Assembly (NCBI GenBank): GCA_035610365.1
Contig: CM069433.1
Location: forward strand, 57,216,487-57,280,486
DNA: 64,000 nucleotides
Source of the DNA: Aquatica leii
Lineage: Eukaryota > Arthropoda > Insecta > Coleoptera > Lampyridae
Direction: 5' to 3'
In this document: in pieces, positions 10,804 through 22,975 of the stretch
Position numbering within the stretch: the first letter of the stretch is position 1
Layout of the letters: every line of letters starts with the position of its first letter
Program-made: the position numbers and the translations under genes
The notes under the pieces: model-generated
What the model was told of the DNA's origin: nothing
Databases searched by the model: none
What the model saw: the letters and a program-made list of their open reading frames with translations, nothing else

Positions 10804-13800
10804 CACTGAGAAAAAAAGAATGTAGTCAGGTCCTTAAATAAGTATCAAACAATCTTAAATAATGGGAATTTTGGGATGACAGTAAAAGATGTTACCTGTG
10901 CATTATTGGTAATGTAAAAAGAATAAGGTCTTCGGAGCATTAACATAACGTTAATAATCAGCATTTGTTTAATGCTGAATATTAATGACGTCATAATTTT
11001 CAATGTTAAAATAATGTGCCAGTCGCATTATGACTCCATAAGAACAACATTGTATAAATGAATAATCAAATACGCAGTAGAGATGTTGGCTACGTCTGCA
11101 TAGCCAATTTAATATAATGCTAATGCTACAATAAGATTACGCTATGGAGCTACCCAAATAATTACAGAGCCAACGAGAGTGATGTAATGTAATAGCAGAA
11201 GTCAAGAACATTTTAGGAAAGAATCAACAACATTATTGCCAGTAAAACGGAACAGTAGTGTTACGCTCTGAGTCTATTATATCAAGCTGCCTTTTACAAT
11301 ATCTAATACTACTACAGCATTTTAATAAAGTCATCTACACATCGTATTAGTGACCTATTAACATGAATAATGTTATTCTGACAATAAGTAGAGACTTCTC
11401 AGTGGAACATTAATGCTGTTTCAGTGTTGAATCACGCTTGCACTAAAGTCGTACAATGTGACGCCATCATGAATGCAATGTTAACAGAATCTTATGGACG
11501 TTCCACATGCATTCTGATGGATCACAATAGAATGTATCATGGGTAGAAAGTGATAAGAGTAGTACTTAATACTTTCACCTCCAGTAGCGACACATCCAAT
11601 AACAGTCCATCAAAATCAATTCCGAGTCTTCATTTGACATTGTTTTGCAAGCTGGCATCACATTGTATAACTGGACCTAAAACATGTAAAATCTATATTT
11701 AAACTATTTATTTCAAAATCTTAAAGTGTGGGACAACTAAAAACAAAAGCAGTTGTAAACATAATTTTTACTAGGCAGTAAGCAGAGAAAGTATCAGCAA
11801 AACTACACACTTAATTTAATAATTCTCGTTATTCAATGTTTTGCTTAAAATAAGGAAGTTTACAAAAATAACATAAATTCTATAGAAAACAAAACATTTA
11901 TTTTCGTTAATAAAACATAAAAAAGTACATATTATAAATCGTATTTACATGTTAAAAAAAGATTAACAAAAAGAAATGTGTATTTCACAATTAACCTTTT
12001 ATGAGAAATTAAAAGCAATAATCTACATTGTATACATACCTATAGAATAATCAGTCAAGTGGTATCCTGATAGTTATATAAAACTGTAAATTAGACAAAA
12101 CAGTCAACAAATTAGGCACCATCGAGAATAAAGACTTTAAATTAAATAATTATTATTAGTCTTAACTACATTGTACGCAAAATAATGAAAATCAACATAG
12201 AACAGTACAAGAAAATTTCATCATCCAGACACCATCCAGCGTATGATCTGAAATTGTAAGTAACGCAGAGTTACTTTAATGCGTATTGACTTATCTGTAT
12301 AAACCTGATGCTACAGCAATATGCGTATCTAGGGTCAGTTTTAGTTTTGAAATTTTACACGAATCTTTCTTCTCTACTGCCAACTTCAGCAATTGGTCTC
12401 TCAGCAAGACAACTCTTGAATATAGTTTGTGTTCGGAGTCCGTTTGTTTAGATGTGTGAAAATCGCTTAATAGCTAAAATGAAAATGAATAAAGTGAAAC
12501 GTTATGAGATTTAATTCGAACTAAACAAGAATTATAAAAATAATAAAATTTACCAATTTGTAGCCTTCTGGTTGCTTTAAAATGGAAAACGTATTAAAAT
12601 ATTCTGACATGGTAGGAATAACTCATTCATCCAGTTGCCGCAATCTACGTACAGCTGTACTCTGCCAGTACAGCTGGAAAAGACTCCAAGGTTCAATACC
12701 AGTCTGCAACCACGCTAGATGATCCTTTATTAAATCAGAATTTGCAAAATCAAAATTAAATTTGTAATATTTAAATCAAAATCACATATGGAATGCATAG
12801 CATTTTAAGAAAAAAATATATAATAAAATTAATACAAAGCGTACCCTCTACATCGTCATGGTCATTACTTGGTTTCTTGGAACTTTTTGACGGGTACGTT
12901 ATTTGCTTCTTACAATTCTTGTTGCGTTATACCTATATACGTATGATTAATCGTTATCACAAGAACCACATAGTTTATCGTTATACCATCATAGAAGATG
13001 AGTATCGGATACATAATGCCTAGTTGCAGATTTATAATGAATTTAAATTGAAATCTATCGGTTCTTTATTTAATTATTTATGGTTATCGTTATCTACACA
13101 TATCAAATTTCATAGACTCAAATATAGTAATAATAACAATAATGTACATACCTCTGAATACGTCTATCAGCTCGTCCAAACACCAGCTTGAAAGAAGATG
13201 TACTACTCCTTCATCCGCCATTAATAGGTACACTTATTTTAACGTTTAACGCACTTATTCTTCAAGAAAACAGAATCAACTGACAAACCAAGCAAAAAGC
13301 AAACCGTTAATAAAATCACATCCTAAATTTACATCTTAAATGCTGTATGGACATGCTATCAAACTGCATGCCCATGTTTTTAATATGCTATCAGCATTAT
13401 TCGTCCGCCAACATGATCTCACTTATAGGTAGTTAATATTATCAAAACGTTACTTAGACCAAAGCTCAAACTAAACCAAACGTGTTGTTGCCATAACATT
13501 GCAGGACCCATTGAAACTGCAAATAATGCATTTTTGTTTTACAATTTACCAAACTAAGATAATTTTCTATGTATAATAGTTAGAATAGAATAGAACAATA
13601 AAAATTGATACTTTATTTTTGTGAACGTCTGAGATCTCACGACTGGCGTAACCGGCGAATATTTAAATATTTACTTAAAATATTTCTTTATACTAGCAAC
13701 ATCATATTTTATTTTAATAATTGGATCCCTAGAAAGAATTGTGTATTTTTTATTTTCCAACTTACAAATTAGTTGTTTTAACACATTATTCTTATTAGTT

Positions 13801-14149
13801 TCTTGTTATTAATTCAATTTCACAATTAATAATGTAATTGTGCGTGTTCACATTAGGTGTAATGTGCTAGTAATTGTACTCTAATACTGCCAGATTAACA
13901 TTATAGTAAGGCTACCTTACTTTTGACTAGAATTTTATGTTACTTCACCAATATTAAAGCTATTAGTTCATTTATAATGTTAATCGGGTTTATGCATTAT
14001 GTGAAATGTCCTAACAACATTAGCTAAATTTTAATGTAAGTTTCTTGGAACATTAATAACTTACTACTACACTTACTTAACGATACAATAACATTAATCA
14101 GATTGAATGCTTTTTAACATTACATCTCAAAAAATTATTTTTCTCAGTG
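10804..14149. mobile_element. TA-flanked DNA element with CACTGAGAAAAA ends
   Basis: Twelve-base perfect terminal inverted repeats, CACTGAGAAAAA at 10,804 and TTTTTCTCAGTG ending at 14,149, are flanked by TA on both sides (10,802-10,803 and 14,150-14,151). Both ends are crowded with variants of TTAATGTTA/TAACATTAA (about 10,880-11,560 and 13,800-14,120), which look like subterminal repeats. The middle carries remnants of a split gene on the minus strand (12,291-13,221). The TA duplication suggests Tc1/mariner-like integration, but no transposase of that family was recognised, so the superfamily stays open. Confidence 0.75.
12291..13221 (-). pseudogene. Split gene remnant with possible SAM-like first exon
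   Basis: Three exon-like pieces lie inside the TA-flanked element. Exon 1 (13,152-13,221) starts with ATG, reads MADEGVVHLLSSWCLDELID then VFR, and ends at a donor GAG|GTATGT. The V-LL-SW-L--LI--F pattern fits the start of a SAM domain. A second piece (12,554-12,673) has an acceptor TTTTCCAG, contains MSEYFNTFSILKQPEGYKL, and ends at a donor TTG|GTAAAT. After an 80-bp intron ending TTTTAG, a third piece (12,291-12,473) continues in phase as LLSDFHTSKQTDSEHKLYSR and runs about 60 codons to a stop. The second piece has an in-frame TGA and no clean link to exon 1 was found, so the copy is broken. The arrangement recalls SAMD3-like multi-copy genes of animals; that is inference. Confidence 0.4.
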
Positions 14150-14215
14150 TACCTATATGGTTTCTATTCATATGTGACAGAAAAATATATTTGATTTAAA
14201 ATTTAGAATATCGAT

Positions 14216-14467
14216 AATTTTAAATAATTTAATGCCTTTCCCATATACGTAACTGTTTTTTTATTTATTAGTTATTGGCGGCTACATGTTTCGACCTAAC
14301 GGTCATCATCAGGCCTAATTAATAAATAAATTAATAAATTAAAATTAAACAGTTTCTGTCAAAATACTAATAAATAAAAAAACAGTTACGTATATGGGAA
14401 AGGCATTAAATTATTTAAAATTATAATAAAAAATCCCATTTTGAGATTTACAATGGATAATACAATC
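14216..14467 (-). mobile_element. Fold-back element C with hammerhead-like core
   Basis: A 252-bp insertion between perfect 13-bp repeats TTAGAATATCGAT (14,203-14,215 and 14,468-14,480). The arms at about 14,216-14,272 and 14,367-14,423 are nearly perfect inverted copies (AATGCCTTTCCCATATACGT and its complement). The ribozyme-like core lies between the arms on the minus strand. It was inserted into the hAT-like host element. Confidence 0.8.
14286..14313 (-). ncRNA. Hammerhead ribozyme-like core (C)
   Basis: Read on the minus strand: CTGATGA (14,312-14,306), one base, then the hairpin GACC-GTTA-GGTC (14,304-14,293), then GAAAC (14,292-14,288) and ATGT. CUGAUGA, stem II and GAAA are exact matches to the hammerhead consensus. 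A possible stem III is the short palindrome ACATGT. The cleavage triplet and stem I were not assigned. Confidence 0.55.
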
Positions 14468-15017
14468 TTAGAATATCGATTTGTTTAAATACAAATTTAC
14501 TGTAAACTTTCTTTTTCTGGAAAACTAAATTTGTTTTATTGTACACCTTAATTATAAAATGCTTTCTTGACATAATTTATTTCAATTAAATTACATTTTT
14601 GCCAAATTTCAAATATTTTTATTTGGTTTGAGTGAATATTTCATTTAAGTTGATTATAGTGGTTACTTATTAGTTATAATTTTATTTTTCAAACAAACAA
14701 CATATTATTTTTTTCAAAAGATTTTTTACGTTCACGTATACATACAATATTTTTTTTGCGAAAACAAATATTTTTTTGTATGTGGGATAATAATAAAAGA
14801 TAAATAGTCGTTCGTAATAAAAAAACTGTAAGAGTATTGCAAGATAGTCTTGTTTTTGACGAAATCTTGCAGAGCTAGTCTTGCATCCAGTCATGGTCTT
14901 GCAACCTTGAGTCTTGGTTTTAGTCTTGCGTTGTTATCTTGCTCTTGGTCGTGGTATTGCAAATCTTGCGAGACCAAGACAAAACTGCAAGACCAAGACC
15001 GATTTTGGCCATCACTA

Positions 15018-16379
15018 AACTTTATCTATTCGACAGACGTTCCGAAGCAATTATATTTGCGCGGTTGCCTGATTATAATGGTTGTACAACAATACAGAAG
15101 GAGTTCACGGACGGAGTAACATTTTCCAAATTTAAGTTTGCAAATATAGGATAAATAGAGTTTAGTGCATCTTCCATTTGATTGCTAAAAGTTTGCTTAT
15201 TTTTTTAAGGAAAATGTTTCTTGTCGGAAAAAAAATTCAATATTACTATTTAGGTACACTTTTTCTGCAATTGGCAACGTTCTTTAAACCTTTATTTCAA
15301 TTTTGCCTAAAACCGCAATAAAAGTTGAAAATATGAAAATTCGTTTGTCGAAGACTGTAGTATCCTCTTAATTATGCTTTATGCAATCAGGTCTAAGTGG
15401 TTTATAAATATCGGTTTTTGACTTGGACATTTTTATATTAATTTTGTATTTTCATTTACAAAAATTTTAAAAAATACGGCAAAATGTTATTCGATAATTT
15501 TTTTAAAAAAATTAAGTGTACAATTTTGAAACATTAAACAAAAATAAGCCATCTTTTGAAAATTGATTTATACATTTTGCAGATTTAAGCATAAAAAAAT
15601 AAAAAAAGGAACGTAGTTCTGGTCGATTTCAAATAAAATTTTGTATAGATTTTATGATTTTAGTAGCTTCTGCTTAATTTTTATTTTTCAAAAAACATTA
15701 AACGGAAAACTAATCAATCGAAAAATAAATAAGTTTCACATAATAAACATCTTCATGTGTAATTAGATCGCTTTTATAATAACCTTGGTGATTTCAGCGA
15801 AAATAAGAAAAACTTATCTACACCTTAAGGAATAATCAAATAAAACAAAACTCGACAAAATGACAATAAAATATTAAACAAAGATAAAATTACATCGAGG
15901 CGAAGCACACAAAAGTCTGTAAATGAATACTTTACTATCAATAGCTTAATTCGAATATACTAATTTGATGCAAATAAAGCTTGAAATGAAATACCTAATT
16001 TGCAAAGTAAAAATCCATTGGTGTTATGCATGCCTAAATTTGATTTATTATTGTTACAAGGTTGAAAATTAATTTCAAAATTTAATTGACAATAAGTTTG
16101 CATCAATTTTGACGTCTGTGAATATTCATTAACCAATGGTATAAATGCATACATGAATAGTAAATAGTAGTACATAGAAGAAGTGTTTTGTTTTCTTTCC
16201 GTGCATTAATTCAAGAAACCTGTAGAATATGCCTTGTAGTAAAGTAATAAATTATCGTAGATTTATATTGTTAGTAAGAATGCACGAATCCTTATTATGC
16301 TTTTATAGTGTGAATTAAGATGACGAAATTATGTTTAATATTTATCTAAAAATGAAATTTATAAAATTGAGTTTGTTTA
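15018..16379. other. No gene seen
   Basis: AT-rich single-copy-looking DNA with scattered stops in all frames. No element ends were recognised. Confidence 0.4.
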
Positions 16380-17440
16380 CAATTAAAGCATAGTACATTC
16401 TAACACGAAAATATAAGTGGATGCCGGACCTGATAAATAGCAGGTTCATAATCCAAAGATTTACGATTGTTTTACGAGCGACCGAACCATCAATCTGGTA
16501 CGCGAAATGAGTTCTTGTAACCTTATTTACGATCAGTTCCTTTTAGTTTTAGCGCTCTGACGTGTAAATGGCAGTGGTAACTGTTTGCTCGGCGGGAGAT
16601 ATTTATACAAGTTGATGCAGCCAGCGGATGCAGGTGTACCAATACCGTATTACCTTTAACAGTGTTTGCATTTGATACCATTCATGCATGCTATCGCCAT
16701 CTTAGTTCATAACGTCACAAATCTCGTCCTGCCCACTGACCCAAGTCTCCGCCTATGTTTATATTCAGACCCATCTTTATTACTTCAAGACAAAGACGGA
16801 GTTTTCGAGTGGTAAAGAATTACTAGCGTAGCATACCGGCGATAACAACGGCAATCTTCAAAGCAAACACCGAATGGTGATGGCTAAAGAGTGCCTTTGG
16901 TAATAAATCGACAGAATCAGCGCTGCTATTCATAAAAGTTACCGCTATCGCATTAATTACGATCCTGCTGTTCGCTAGACTGCGTTCAAACAGTTTGCAT
17001 ATGGGTATCATAAATAACTGTCAGATATATCTCGGCAGCTTCTCTGGCATTCTACAACATTCCCAACAAATTCAAATGCTCTGTTAATTCATCGTTTTCA
17101 AGTAATGACAAGTTAATAGCACTTACGTCCTTGTTTAATTAACCCGTCGACAATTATATGAAAGTACGTAACAACATTGATGTCATCGTGTTGCATTCGC
17201 TCGTTATTGATTTTGTTTTCCAACAGGTCTTTTGTCAGTGTGGTCGAGTGGCGGGTCGTGGGTCAGAGGGGTCAAGCCCCCGTCTCTAAATCACATTGCT
17301 TCCGGTGACCGTCAGACAGAGCTTGTTAAGTCATTCTCCGGTGTTGGGTGGAAATTGAACTTAGAATTGTTTGATATCAACCAAGTGGAATATGATTGAT
17401 GTCGACTATTCATCATCGTTATTTCCTTCCTTTGACACTA
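16380..17440. promoter_or_regulatory. Candidate conserved non-coding region 1
   Basis: Base composition is clearly more balanced than on either side, without long A/T runs, inverted ends or reading frames. Sites such as TTTACGAGCG, GCGGGAGAT, TTGATGCAGCC and a GC-rich block at 17,230-17,340 interrupt the AT-rich background. This texture is common in insect developmental enhancers. It is inference only, since no comparison is available. Confidence 0.3.
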
Positions 17441-20400
17441 ATCGAACTTTTACTCAGTATATAATTACCTAAGTTTCCTTTTTTTGTTTCTGTCTTAGTT
17501 TCACAGTACATTCATTTTCTTCGCACTTTATTTTTGATTATCTTATTAGCTTATTGAACAAGGTTTATTCTCTAATTTATCAATGTCGAGTAGCGGGTTT
17601 GTGTTATAAACCATGTAACAAGTTGTGCATGCACTAAATTGCACAGATCGCAGCCAGCAATTCTGTGATCGATCATATGACAGTAAGTTTACCCCAGCTA
17701 ATTTATCAATTCCCAGTGAAATATAAACTCCACCCATTTGTTTAACTACGTTAATATAGGAAACTAATAAACAAATTTCAAATTGACTCTAACTTGCTTT
17801 ATAATTAGTAACAACATTATCACTTTTGCTTTTTAGTCAATTACAAATTCGGTTGTTAAAGAAATAAAGTAAGTTAATTCTGCCTGAAGTGTAATTTACA
17901 AAGGATTTTTCTTAAACTTACCGTTAGCTTCATAAAATGGCGCCAGAATTTATAACCTATAATTTGAATGATACCAACCTTTTCATTTACTTAAAAATAT
18001 TTAGTAGTAATTGAATATTACCTGGGTTTAGATGTTATTGCACCTATTAAAATTGTCAAAGAAATACCGACAAGCAATAAAGTATAAAAGTGCCGAAAAC
18101 ATTTATTTCAATCGTTCTCAAATTAAATGCTAATAAAATATTTGTTATTGCTTTGGATAATTTAGTTTTTTTTATCTTCTCTAAATTCTATAAATGGTTA
18201 TTTAAAAAGGTTAATGGCGTTGTTTAGAATTAATTTTAATATGAGTGACATTTAATTTAAATGAATATTGATTTAATTCAAAATGTATATTTAAATTTGT
18301 GTTTTCACTATGCCTTCAATTTTGCAAACGTATAGTAGTTATAACATATTGAAAATGTTGTTATGCTACGTCAATATTTAAGTATAATTTTTTCTAATTT
18401 GAGTTGTTTCTTTAAATTTTAGTCTATAAAAGATTTTAATCTTTTTAAACATTTTTATACACTTGAAATATTTTAAAAACCTAAGGAAACTTATGTTTGA
18501 TTCACATCAGTTACTTTATCATTTGAAATACATTCATTTCCAGATAGTTATTTTATCATCTTTTGACAGGATGCCCATGTTCTAGAATATCAGTCAGTAA
18601 TTTCATTATATCTAGTTTAGTCAATTTGTGTTTGCTGTCTTTGAAATCAGCTAATTTTTTTTTAAAATTAGATGACTTAAAACAATGCTTCAAGAGAACC
18701 ATACAAACAATTTCACACTTTATGAATCTGTCGCATAAATGTTATGTTAATGGTAAATGTTAATGATAGCATATTAAAATTATCTTGCATAGTTCTATGT
18801 TACCACCAGTTCGACTTTTAAATTTACATTACGTTTAAATACATAACTAGTTTCAACTGTGTTTTTGGAGAAATCAGTTAAATTAAGTAAAACAGTTCCG
18901 TAAGTATTGCACAATTCATTAAAGTTCTGAGTTTGCAGCAAAACTATTTTGCGAACATCTACTAATTGTGTTTTTTAGATTTTTTTGTCAAAAAAAGTAT
19001 TTTTTTTCTTATTAAAACAGCGTGAAAAAAATTATACTTATTAAAATAGAAATTTAAACTATTGAAATTGATATTGATAACATTAAAACTTGTATATTTA
19101 CTTGTTTTTGTTAAATAAAAAAAGTTTACGGTAAAACATTTGGCTGTAGAAAAACTAATTTATATCAAAATAAAGAAAAGTCTGCCTAATAACTATAACG
19201 ATTAATAACTAGTAGAAGTCTTTCAGGATCTCGTGATCTGTGGCGCTGTAATCAGACTATGTAAAAATGTTGATATCATCCGTCTTTCAAACATTCGGCA
19301 AAACATTTTTCCTACCGTATCATTGCTTTTGTCGTTGTATTTGTGTTTACTTAACGTTTTTGAGATTCAGTTCGACTTGTCAAATTTTCAATTTTTAGTT
19401 TCTTAATTCCGATTTTCTCACATACTCACAACCAATATACAGCAGGAACATTTAGTGGTCTTTCTTTTAAATGCGCTATGAAACCCTTCTGACACCTACT
19501 CATCGCTAAATCATCAATAGTAGCCGCTGACCAAATATTTCAAAATTTTTCATTTTTTCTTAAAAAAAATTATGCGTGGTATTAAATATTGACTTACCTT
19601 TTGTATCGATTTACAAACTTTTACTAAACCTAACTTTTGACTCACGTTATTTTCTAATATAAATCGTACCTCTGGAAATAGTAACGTTTTGTTATTTGGT
19701 AGAACTGATTCATTGAGTTGAACAAACAATTGGCAAATTTTCAAGTAATCGCATGAGATTTCTTTGCACTGAATTGTTACTTAAAGAATTTTTATTAAAT
19801 GTTTTACGCTATCTAATGATTAAGAACAACCTTTAACATTGCATTGACTGCGACAAAATTGGTATTTCATACTAACTGTGTGTAGTTTTCCAGTTTTTGT
19901 AATTAAGAATGAAATATTATATGTAATTCGTAGACTTTTTGTCTAGAAGACGCTGCAAAAATAGTTAATAGTGTCGACTGATTGGTTTATAACACCTCAC
20001 AAACTAAGATTTTAGGTCTTTATACAAAAAAATAAGTTTCTTTCTTTTGCATATACAATGACTACTTTGTGCAACTAATTTTTCAAAAAAACAGTGTTAC
20101 AAAGTGAAATAGAAAGTAGTCGTTTTTATGCTTGTAATATATAAGGTTGGTAGTAAATACTAGCTATCAAATTATCGTATTGACTTTAGCCAATGTTAAA
20201 ATCATCAGAATAATACTAAAACGAGTATTTTCAAATTTGAATTTAGAAGGTTGATGGTGATCACTGTTACCAACATGTTATACATATATTACAATTTATA
20301 TAAATTTAAATTAAAGCAAAATATATAAACTAGTATAAATAACGTGTTATAATTACTTTTTGTAACGCTCATGTATTGCTTTACTGGCATTACAATTGTA

Positions 20401-20977
20401 GTTACTGTAACACTCGTTATACAACATACTATTTAGGCACTTTGTAATAAAAAGTATATAATTCTTTGTAACCTAGTTGGAACAAGTTTATCTAAGATTG
20501 TCTTGGTCAAAAAATACCTTTACTTTTTTTGTAGTAGTTTTGTAATATAATTTAGCTGATATCTATGTATACCAACTATAATTTTTATTTTATTTTTAGA
20601 ACATGGTGTTTACCAGTGACAAGTCACTTTATATCAACTGTTTGTCGACTAACTAGTGTGCATTTGATACCAAAATAGAGATCTTATCCAGATACAATTG
20701 AGAAAAAACAACAATTAAGCATATGGAATTAGTGATGATGCGAATCAAAACAATAAATATATTTTCTAGATTATTTGATAAATTTAGATTCTTAGGTAGC
20801 TGCGTAAATGAAACATGTAGAAATTATATTTTCATCACTGACAGATCTCGATCATCCTCCTCATATATATTTTAATCGCAAAAATATTATTCAGTACATG
20901 TAATTATAGAATAAAAATGTTTTTTTCAGATATTTGATTCAGATTTCAGAACTCTAACATGTAATGCACGATACTGT
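17441..20977. other. No gene seen
   Basis: AT-rich DNA. The only curious item is a 38-codon open stretch on the minus strand at 19,426-19,542 (with MSRCQKGFIAHLKERPLNV), which has amino-acid-like composition but no match I recognise. Nothing else can be supported. Confidence 0.35.
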
Positions 20978-20978
20978 C

Positions 20979-22975
20979 CTCAAACATGATGCAGCGGGCC
21001 CAAATTTGATCCTTGGAGTACATCTGATAAAGATAAAATAGGACGAGATAAATAATTATTATATGTAACAAATTGCATTCGATTTGCAAGGTAGGATTGA
21101 AAAAATAATAGTAAATTGCTGTTGAAACCAAAATTACTGAGTTTTGCAAGGATAACATCATGTGGTATACGGTCAAACGCCTTGGCAAAATCAGTATACA
21201 CCACATCGACTTGTCCATTATTATCAAGTTCACTAGCTATATGATGCAATAGACATGCAAGATTAGTAACAGTGGATCGCTGCTCCATGAAACCGTGTTG
21301 GTCTGGGGAAATGGATTTCCTTACAGCAGGATATATACGAGAATAAATGACCATTTCAAATACCTTGGCAAAGTTATTCAATATACTAATAGGCCGATAG
21401 TTGGTAATATCAGCTGAATTACCATTTTTTAAAATTGGGCATATAGTAGCTACTTTCGAAACGTTTGGAAACGTGTTGGTATTTAGTGCAATATTAAATA
21501 TATAAGTTAACGGTTCAGAAAATACGCTAACACAATCTTTCACTAAAAAACTTGGTATTTGATTTGGCCCAGCCGTACATTTGTTGCTTAGCTTTCTTGT
21601 AGACGCAATAGTTTCTTCTAACGTGATGTTTCTAATAGAAATGTTAGGAAAGTTATTATTATAGTAAAATTGAGATATATCTCTATTAACTACAGGCGCA
21701 TATACGCTGCCAAAATAATTACTAAAAGCATCAACTATTTTTTGCGGGTTTGTAAATATTTTATTATTATAACTTACTTTGTTAGGAATACGCGATGAGC
21801 TGCGTTTAGAGTTAACAAAATTCCAGAAGTATTTTGGATTACTAGTAATCGAATTTTGAGCATCAGTCAAGTATTTGTTGTATGATACAGTAATTTGAGA
21901 TTTGACAAGTTTCTTTAGTTTTTTGAATTCCAATAAATCAGTTTCTGTAGCATGTTTATGATACCGTTTTAAAGATTTAGCCTTATGTTTGATATTACGA
22001 ATGAGTTCAGGTGAAAACCATTTGGGATAACCGGAAGATTTGTTTGCATATACAGGAACATAAGAATTTAATAATGAGTATATAATATTGTAAAACTGAT
22101 TACACGCAATCTCAACATCAGAAACTGTTTTTAAGGAAGACCAGTCGACACCAAGAAGAGAATTATATAAGTTATTATAATCGGCTTTTTTGAAATTAAA
22201 TCTTTTGTTAGTACAATTAAAAGGAACATACTTTGATTGTTTAGATTTACAATAGAGAACTATATGTAATGCGGGATGATAATTATCTTCCGCTATCAAA
22301 GGTACATCATCATGATAAACCTCACATCTTAAATTACTTAGAACTAAATCAAGCAATCGATATTTACAGTTAAAAATATTGTTAAATTGCGTTAAATTAA
22401 ATATATCAATAAATTCATTCATCACCTTCGCTTTCTTATCTATCTCAGAACCACTAACAAAATTAAGGATATTAAAATCACCAAGCATGAAAACATCGCC
22501 CTGACACCAACTCTCCTGCTCCAGCAACTCAAAAAACAACTGGAAATCATGTAATGTAGTACTGGGAGGTATATAAATTGTAACAATAAATAATAAACCA
22601 AAAGCAAAAATACACTTACAACACACAATATCAATAGTTGGTAGAGCATTTGTTATATTGGTTAGATCGATATGTTCACTGGTAATGTAATTATTTACTG
22701 CAATTACCGCACCTCCGCCCCACTTTTGTTTAGTTATACCAAACTTACGGTCACACCTGTAGATAGTAAAGTTGTTTGGAAATATTTCACAATTTGATAT
22801 TTCCGGTATAAGCGCAGTTTCAACAAGGCCGATAATGTCATAATCACAGTCGCAAACACCACTATATAAACACTGTATCTTTGACCTTAAGCCTCGTACA
22901 TTTTGGTAATAACAATTTATTATATTAAGAGATTTGTTGCCGTTGCTAAGGTGGGATTTCAGTTTTTTGTAGAAA
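20979..22975 (-). CDS. LINE ORF2: endonuclease and partial reverse transcriptase
   Basis: An open frame runs without a break from inside the end of ORF1. Its first recognisable part is the endonuclease: YYQNVRGLRSK near 22,900, the catalytic E in GLVETAL near 22,830, WGGGAVIAV near 22,715 and VFMLGDFNI near 22,475. A linker region follows. RT motifs come next: RPISILNNFAKVFE, then SPDQHGFMEQRSTV, then VVYTDFAKAFDRIPHDVIL (first catalytic Asp), then VLQGSNLGPL. The frame then runs into non-LINE sequence with the stop HHV*. No ATG precedes the endonuclease, so translation would need frameshifting or re-initiation from ORF1. The RT lacks its DD box, so the copy is inactive. Confidence 0.9.
22959..22970 (-). 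promoter_or_regulatory. Putative -1 ribosomal frameshift site
   Basis: On the minus strand the ORF1 frame reads ACA AAA AAC TGA. The seven bases A AAA AAC are in the right phase to be an X XXY YYZ slippery site. Slipping by -1 gives AAA AAA CTG AAA, the frame that continues into the endonuclease. A stop right after the heptamer and the lack of an ORF2 ATG support it. I did not find a strong downstream pseudoknot, and stop/re-initiation as in other LINEs is the alternative. Confidence 0.5.

Larger units (their letters stand above)
9594..15017. mobile_element. hAT-like element, nested host of three insertions
   Basis: The ends are inverted: TAGTGATGG at 9594 and CCATCACTA ending at 15,017. They are flanked by 8-bp repeats AACCTTAT (9586-9593) and AACTTTAT (15,018-15,025), 7 of 8 identical, as hAT transposases leave. 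Just inside each end are clustered copies of an AAGACCAAGAC/GTCTTGGTCTT motif (9612-9725 and 14,840-15,000), typical subterminal binding repeats. No hAT transposase was recognised, so it is probably non-autonomous. Its own sequence is only about 1.6 kb. The rest is fold-back B (9839-10,080), a 3.3-kb TA-flanked element (10,804-14,149) and fold-back C (14,216-14,467). Confidence 0.82.

Noticed and set aside
12793-13023. 76-codon plus-strand frame inside the TA-flanked element
   Set aside because: It is antisense to a probable intron of the split gene and lacks recognisable motifs.
14850-15154. Plus-strand frames of 71-89 codons
   Set aside because: They are translations of the AAGACC/GTCTTGG subterminal repeat array of the hAT-like element.
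17231-17300. tRNA gene suggested by GTGGTCGAGTGGC
   Set aside because: The string resembles the A box of tRNA-Ser, but no anticodon arm, variable arm or T arm follows at the right spacing.
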